From the NCBI RefSeq assembly GCF_016745505.1, contig NZ_JAERUC010000187.1, forward strand, positions 1 to 49,258: a stretch of DNA of 49,258 nucleotides. Direction: 5' to 3'. Shown piece by piece: positions 45,907-49,258 of this stretch (the first letter of the stretch is position 1; the number at the start of each line of letters is the position of its first letter). The notes under the pieces are model-generated. The model had not been told where the DNA came from. It ran no database searches and worked only from the letters and a program-made list of their open reading frames with translations. Made by a program: the position numbers and the translations under genes. The stretch comes from Streptomyces silvae (GTDB lineage: Bacteria; Actinomycetota; Actinomycetes; Streptomycetales; Streptomycetaceae).

Positions 45907-46226
45907 GCGGCCCCGAGACCTTCGACCGTGTGCTGATGACCTGCGCCGTCGTGTTCGTCGTCGTGGCGGGCGCGCTGCTGCTGTTCCGGATCAGCCGGGG
46001 GCCCTCCATGCTCGACCGGGCTATCGCCCTCGACGTCTTCGCCGCGGTGGTCATCGCGGGCCTGGGCGCCAAGTCCGCGTTCGCCCGTGACTCGTTCTAC
46101 TTCCCGATCATGCTGGTGCTCGCGTTCCTCGGCTTCACCGGCTCGGTGGGCATCGCCCGCTTCATCGCCGTACGCGACAAACCGCTGTCACGCCGCAGGG
46201 CCGGCGGGAAGGAGGGGCAGCGGTGA
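45903..46226 (+). CDS. mrpF: Mrp antiporter subunit F
   Basis: A 107-residue subunit with three helices (VLMTCAVVFVVVAGALLLFRI, RAIALDVFAAVVIAGLGA, FPIMLVLAFLGFTGSVGIARFIA) and the conserved RGPSMLDRAIALDV. The open frame extends upstream to 45204, but the ATG at 45903 is coupled to the mrpE stop. Confidence 0.95.
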   Translation: MSGPETFDRVLMTCAVVFVVVAGALLLFRISRGPSMLDRAIALDVFAAVVIAGLGAKSAFARDSFYFPIMLVLAFLGFTGSVGIARFIAVRDKPLSRRRAGGKEGQR

Positions 46227-46636
46227 ACGTCTGGTCGCAGGTCGCGGACACGGCCGGGGCGGTGCTCGTGTTCCTCGGAGCGGCGATCTCGCTCCTCGGC
46301 GTCGTCGGCATGGTCAAGCTGCCCGACGTCCTCTCCCGCAGCCATGCGGCGACCAAGCCGCAGACCCTCGGCCTGTTGCTCGTGCTGGCCGGGGTCGGGC
46401 TGCGGCTGCACAGCGGGATGGACCTGGCGACGCTGGCCCTCATCGGCTTCTTCCAGCTGATGACAGGACCGGTGGCCGCGCACCTGGTGGCGCGGTCGGC
46501 GTACCGGACGGGGCAGATCGAGCGTGGAGAGCTCCTGTTCGACGACCTGGACGCGCAGCTGACCGAGCCGGAGCCGGAGACCGAACCCGGCACCGAACCG
46601 GAGCCCGGCACCGGTCCCGAGCGCGACCAGGGATAG
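46223..46636 (+). CDS. mrpG: Mrp antiporter subunit G
   Basis: A 137-residue subunit: three helices, with LPDVLSRSHAATKPQTLGLLLVLAG as the MrpG signature. The last 25 residues are an acidic Glu/Pro/Thr repeat (EPEPETEPGTEPEPGTGPE). Last gene of the operon; GTG start overlaps mrpF. No obvious terminator was seen in the 82 bases before the next gene, so read-through is possible. Confidence 0.95.
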   Translation: MNVWSQVADTAGAVLVFLGAAISLLGVVGMVKLPDVLSRSHAATKPQTLGLLLVLAGVGLRLHSGMDLATLALIGFFQLMTGPVAAHLVARSAYRTGQIERGELLFDDLDAQLTEPEPETEPGTEPEPGTGPERDQG

Positions 46637-46718
46637 ACGCCCGGCCTCCCGGTATCCCCACGCCTCGCACACGTTTTCTGCGATGATGCGGCGGCAATCA
46701 CCGGGCGCTGGGGGGCGT

Positions 46719-47450
46719 ATGGGAAGCACGGGTACGGTGCTGCGCGAATTGCGCGGCGCACAGAAGTCGTCCAAGGGTGTCTCGCTCTATTCGCGGTACG
46801 TGAACCGCCCGGCCGGGCGGCTGCTCGCCGCCGGCGCTTTCCGGGCGCACCTGACGCCCAATCAAGTCACTTTGATCAGTGCGGCGTTCACCTTCACCGC
46901 CATCGCGGCCGTGGCGCTCGTGGAACCGTCCTGGTGGCTCGGGATCCTCGTCTACGCGGGGCTGGCCGTGGGCTTCGCCTTCGACTCGGCCGACGGTCAG
47001 CTCGCCCGTCTGACCGGGCGGGGCGGGCCGGACGGCGAGTGGCTCGACCATGTCGTGGACTGCGCGAAGATGATCCTCGTCCACAGCGCCGTACTGATCG
47101 CGTTCCACCGCTCCGGCTCCCTGCCCGGTGAGGGCTGGCTCCTGCTGCCGCTCGGCTTCCTCTTCACCGCCGTGCTCACCTTCTGCGCGGGACTGCTGCG
47201 GGAACAGCTCGGCAGGGCCGCGGTCGGCACCGCACCGGCACCCGCGGCCGCCGGTGCCCCGGTGTCCCGGATCCGGGCCGTGGCGCTGCTGCCCGCGGAC
47301 TACGGGGTCTTCTGCCTGGTCTTCCTGCTGCTCGGCGTACCCGGCGCGTTCCGGGCCGGGTACGCCGTCCTCGCGGCCGTGCACGCGCTGTTCCTGGTGG
47401 CGTTCCTGGTCAAGTGGTTCAGGGAGCTGAAAGCGCTCCGGGCCGGCTGA
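46719..47450 (+). CDS. CDP-alcohol phosphatidyltransferase family protein
   Basis: A 243-residue membrane enzyme with the CDP-alcohol phosphotransferase signature DSADGQLARLTGRGGPDGEWLDHVVD (D-x2-DG-x2-AR...G...D...D) at about residues 88-113 and about six membrane helices. It moves a phospho-alcohol from a CDP-linked donor; whether the product is a phospholipid or a polyol-phosphate polymer cannot be read. A cytidylyltransferase lies convergently next to it and may supply a CDP-activated substrate. ATG at 46719 follows GGGGGCGT. Overlaps the next gene tail-to-tail by 32 bases (47419-47450). Confidence 0.9.
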   Translation: MGSTGTVLRELRGAQKSSKGVSLYSRYVNRPAGRLLAAGAFRAHLTPNQVTLISAAFTFTAIAAVALVEPSWWLGILVYAGLAVGFAFDSADGQLARLTGRGGPDGEWLDHVVDCAKMILVHSAVLIAFHRSGSLPGEGWLLLPLGFLFTAVLTFCAGLLREQLGRAAVGTAPAPAAAGAPVSRIRAVALLPADYGVFCLVFLLLGVPGAFRAGYAVLAAVHALFLVAFLVKWFRELKALRAG

Positions 47451-47868
47451 CGAGCACGTCCAGTGCGCGGCGCAGCTGGGTGCTGGACGTGTGCACCGTG
47501 TACGGGAAGTAGACGACCTCCACCCCGACCTCGGCGAAGTCGCGCTCCAGACGCTCGCCCTTCTCCGTACCGCGCCAGTCGTCGCCCTTGAAGATGACGT
47601 CGAAGCGGACCTGCTGCCAGGTCTCGACCTTGTCCGGGACGGTCTCCACGAACGCCGCGTCCACATGGCGCACACTGCGCACGATCTCCAGCCGCTCGGG
47701 CAGCGGGATCACCGGTCTGTGGCCCTTGGCCAGCTCCGCCATCTCGTCGGAGACGACTCCGGCCACCAGGTAGTCGCACTGGCTGCGGGCGTGCCGCAGG
47801 ATGTTGAGGTGGCCGACGTGGAACAGGTCGTACACCCCCGGCGCGTAACCGACTCTGTGCTGCACCAT
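47419..47868 (-). CDS. Cytidylyltransferase-like nucleotidyltransferase
   Basis: A 149-residue single-domain nucleotidyltransferase of the glycerol-3-phosphate cytidylyltransferase type: GVYDLFHVGHLNILRHAR (HxGH site) near the N-terminus and VHTSSTQLRR near the C-terminus, in place of the RTxGISTT motif. DVIFKGDDWRGT is also typical. It would make a CDP-alcohol or sugar nucleotide, a fitting partner for the neighbouring CDP-alcohol transferase. Start MVQHRVGYAPG at 47868 has GGGGAGAG upstream. Confidence 0.88.
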   Translation of the reverse strand: MVQHRVGYAPGVYDLFHVGHLNILRHARSQCDYLVAGVVSDEMAELAKGHRPVIPLPERLEIVRSVRHVDAAFVETVPDKVETWQQVRFDVIFKGDDWRGTEKGERLERDFAEVGVEVVYFPYTVHTSSTQLRRALDVLVSRPGALSAP

Positions 47869-47986
47869 CCGTTCTCTCCCCCCACGGTGGAACTGGTTCA
47901 ACGACCTTACTGTGAAGAACACTTGTGCATCCCGTGAACGGATAAGCTCGGAGGAAGGGCTGTTCCGGGGGGAAGGCGATCATCCG

Positions 47987-49258
47987 TTGTCCGCTGCTGA
48001 GCATCTGAGACCGTTCAAAAACCGCAGACTTCTCGTGGTCTCCACCAACTACGCCCCCGAGCTGACGGGCATCGGCCCGTACGCCACGCAGCTCGCCGAG
48101 CACTGGGCGGCGTCCGGGGCCACGACCGAGGTGCTGGCCGGTATGCCGCACTACCCCGCCTGGCGCGTGGACGAGCGGTACCGGGGTGCCTGGCGGAGGG
48201 AGGAGAACCGCGAGGGGGTGCGGGTGCACCGCCGCCGCCACTACGTTCCGCCCCGTCAGACCGCCCTCAGACGCGGGGCGTTCGAGGCGTCCGTGCTCCT
48301 CCACGGGATGCTCGCACCGCCACCCGGCCGCTTCGACGCGGTGGTCTCCCAGATGCCGAGCCTCGCGGGCGGTGTGCTCGCCGCCCGGCTGGCGCGCCGT
48401 CTGCGGGTGCCCCACATACCCGTCGTCCAGGACCTGATGGGCGCCGCAGCCGCGCAGAGCGGCATCCGCGGGGGAGGCAGGGCGGCGGAGGTCGCCGCGA
48501 AGGCCGAGCGTTACGCGCTGCGCGGTGCGGCCCTCGTCGGCGTCATCCACGAGAGCTTCAGGGAGGGCGTGACCGCCCTCGGGGTGGACCCCGGGCGGAT
48601 CAGGGTCGTCCCCAACTGGACGCATGTGCACGCCCCTTCGGCGGACCGTGCCGCCACCCGGGCGCGCCTGGGCTGGACCGGGGACACGCCCGTACTGCTG
48701 CACTCGGGGAACATGGGCCTCAAGCAGGGGCTCGACGTCCTGGTCGGCCTGGCGCGGCTGGCCCCGGACATCCGGGTCGTCCTGATGGGCGACGGGAACC
48801 AGCGCGACGGACTGCGCGAGCGGGCCGCGGGCCTGCCCAACCTCGACTTCCTCCCGCCTGCGGGCGCGGACGACTTCACCGATGTGCTGGCCGCCGCCGA
48901 TGTCCTCGCGGTGACCCAGCGGGCCTCCGTGCTCGACATGAGCGTGCCGTCCAAGCTCACCTCGTACTTCGTCTCGGGGCGCCCCGTCGTCGCCTCGGTG
49001 GCCGACGAGGGCGGTACGGCCGACGAGGTGCGCCGCTCGGGAGCCGGTGTCCTGGTGGCGCCCGAGGACCCGGCCGCGCTCCTCGCCGCCGTACGCCGGC
49101 TGGCCGCCGATCCGCCGGCGGCGGACGCGCTGGGGGCGCACGGTCCGCGGTACGTCGCACAGCACCTGAGCAGGGAGGCGGGGCTCGCCCGCTTCGACGC
49201 CCTGCTCGCCGAGGCACTCGGGGACGCCGGGGCATCCGGGGACGCCGGGGCATCCGGG
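47987..49258 (+). CDS. GT4-type glycosyltransferase (WcaI-like), 3' end outside window
   Basis: At least 424 residues of a GT-B glycosyltransferase. Near the N-terminus LLVVSTNYAPELTGIGPYATQLAEHWAASG is the acceptor-side motif of the WcaI-like group; later LLHSGNMGLKQGLDVLVGLARL and the E-x7-E region VLDMSVPSKLTSYFVSGRPVVA are the donor-nucleotide side. The frame is open to the window edge. The start is uncertain: TTG at 47987 with GGAAGG 10 bases upstream is preferred (MSAAEHLRPFKNRR); an in-frame GTG at 47912 would add 25 residues across the divergent promoter. It is divergent from the cytidylyltransferase and probably the first gene of a surface-polymer operon. Confidence 0.85.
   Translation, partial: MSAAEHLRPFKNRRLLVVSTNYAPELTGIGPYATQLAEHWAASGATTEVLAGMPHYPAWRVDERYRGAWRREENREGVRVHRRRHYVPPRQTALRRGAFEASVLLHGMLAPPPGRFDAVVSQMPSLAGGVLAARLARRLRVPHIPVVQDLMGAAAAQSGIRGGGRAAEVAAKAERYALRGAALVGVIHESFREGVTALGVDPGRIRVVPNWTHVHAPSADRAATRARLGWTGDTPVLLHSGNMGLKQGLDVLVGLARLAPDIRVVLMGDGNQRDGLRERAAGLPNLDFLPPAGADDFTDVLAAADVLAVTQRASVLDMSVPSKLTSYFVSGRPVVASVADEGGTADEVRRSGAGVLVAPEDPAALLAAVRRLAADPPAADALGAHGPRYVAQHLSREAGLARFDALLAEALGDAGASGDAGASG
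49223..49258 (+). repeat. 18-bp tandem repeat at the window edge
   Basis: Two exact copies of GACGCCGGGGCATCCGGG run to the last base, coding for DAGASG repeats in the glycosyltransferase tail. The copy number beyond the edge is unknown. Confidence 0.85.

Noticed and set aside
1..49258. Mobile elements, CRISPR arrays, tRNA and rRNA genes
   Set aside because: I looked for transposase and integrase motifs, regularly spaced repeats, tRNA-like cloverleaf ends and rRNA signatures in gaps and saw none; a program scan would be needed to exclude a divergent tRNA.

Overview
The window is very GC-rich chromosomal DNA with strong GC3 bias, ATGA/GTGA overlaps between neighbouring genes, many start codons with no Shine-Dalgarno sequence just downstream of a -10 box, two conservons, three SepF/Mrp/Hen1-Pnkp type loci and only one in-frame TTA codon. 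All of this points to a Streptomyces (or close relative). No rRNA, tRNA, insertion sequence, phage or CRISPR was seen. The layout is dense and looks like stable chromosomal core rather than a mobile region.

Region 1 (1-7811): the 3' part of a copper P1B-type ATPase, a small flavodoxin-like protein, a HTH-TOBE (molybdate-type) regulator, a secreted LysM plus transglycosylase-like wall hydrolase whose leader carries a c-di-AMP (ydaO/yuaA) riboswitch with a Crp-type operator farther upstream, a hypothetical protein, a SIS sugar-phosphate protein and a metallo-beta-lactamase fold protein.

Region 2 (7872-14775): conservon 1 (sensor kinase, roadblock, DUF742, small GTPase, P450) in one overlapping operon. 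The P450 lacks the ExxR motif, as in CYP157. It is followed by a SepF paralogue, an AAA-type ATPase overlapping a MazG-like pyrophosphohydrolase, a pair of DnaA boxes, and a DUF6099-type gene with the window's only TTA (bldA) codon.

Region 3 (14856-25460): an F420-type LLM oxidoreductase, homocysteine S-methyltransferase, the Hen1-Pnkp RNA repair pair, arginine deiminase, ornithine carbamoyltransferase and an amino-acid permease, and a convergent RsbW-like ATP-binding protein.

Region 4 (25718-33892): an aromatic acyl-CoA catabolic locus: enoyl-CoA hydratase, a two-domain aminobenzoyl-/salicylyl-CoA monooxygenase-reductase fusion, a PaaX repressor, a CoA ligase, an acyl-CoA dehydrogenase and a Rid-family protein. 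It best fits anthranilate (2-aminobenzoyl-CoA) breakdown. A divergent promoter with a long-spaced inverted repeat and three TGATCC repeats is the likely operator region.

Region 5 (33953-39434, minus strand): conservon 2, whose kinase has a large nitrate-sensor-like extracytoplasmic domain and a Tyr/Pro-rich tail. Here the position of the P450 is taken by an FAD monooxygenase.

Region 6 (40090-49258): a six-gene Mrp Na+/H+ antiporter operon (A-B fused, C, D, E, F, G), then a CDP-alcohol phosphatidyltransferase, a cytidylyltransferase and the start of a GT4-type glycosyltransferase, probably a cell-surface polymer locus that continues past the edge. Function calls come from motif recognition by eye; no database search was run.
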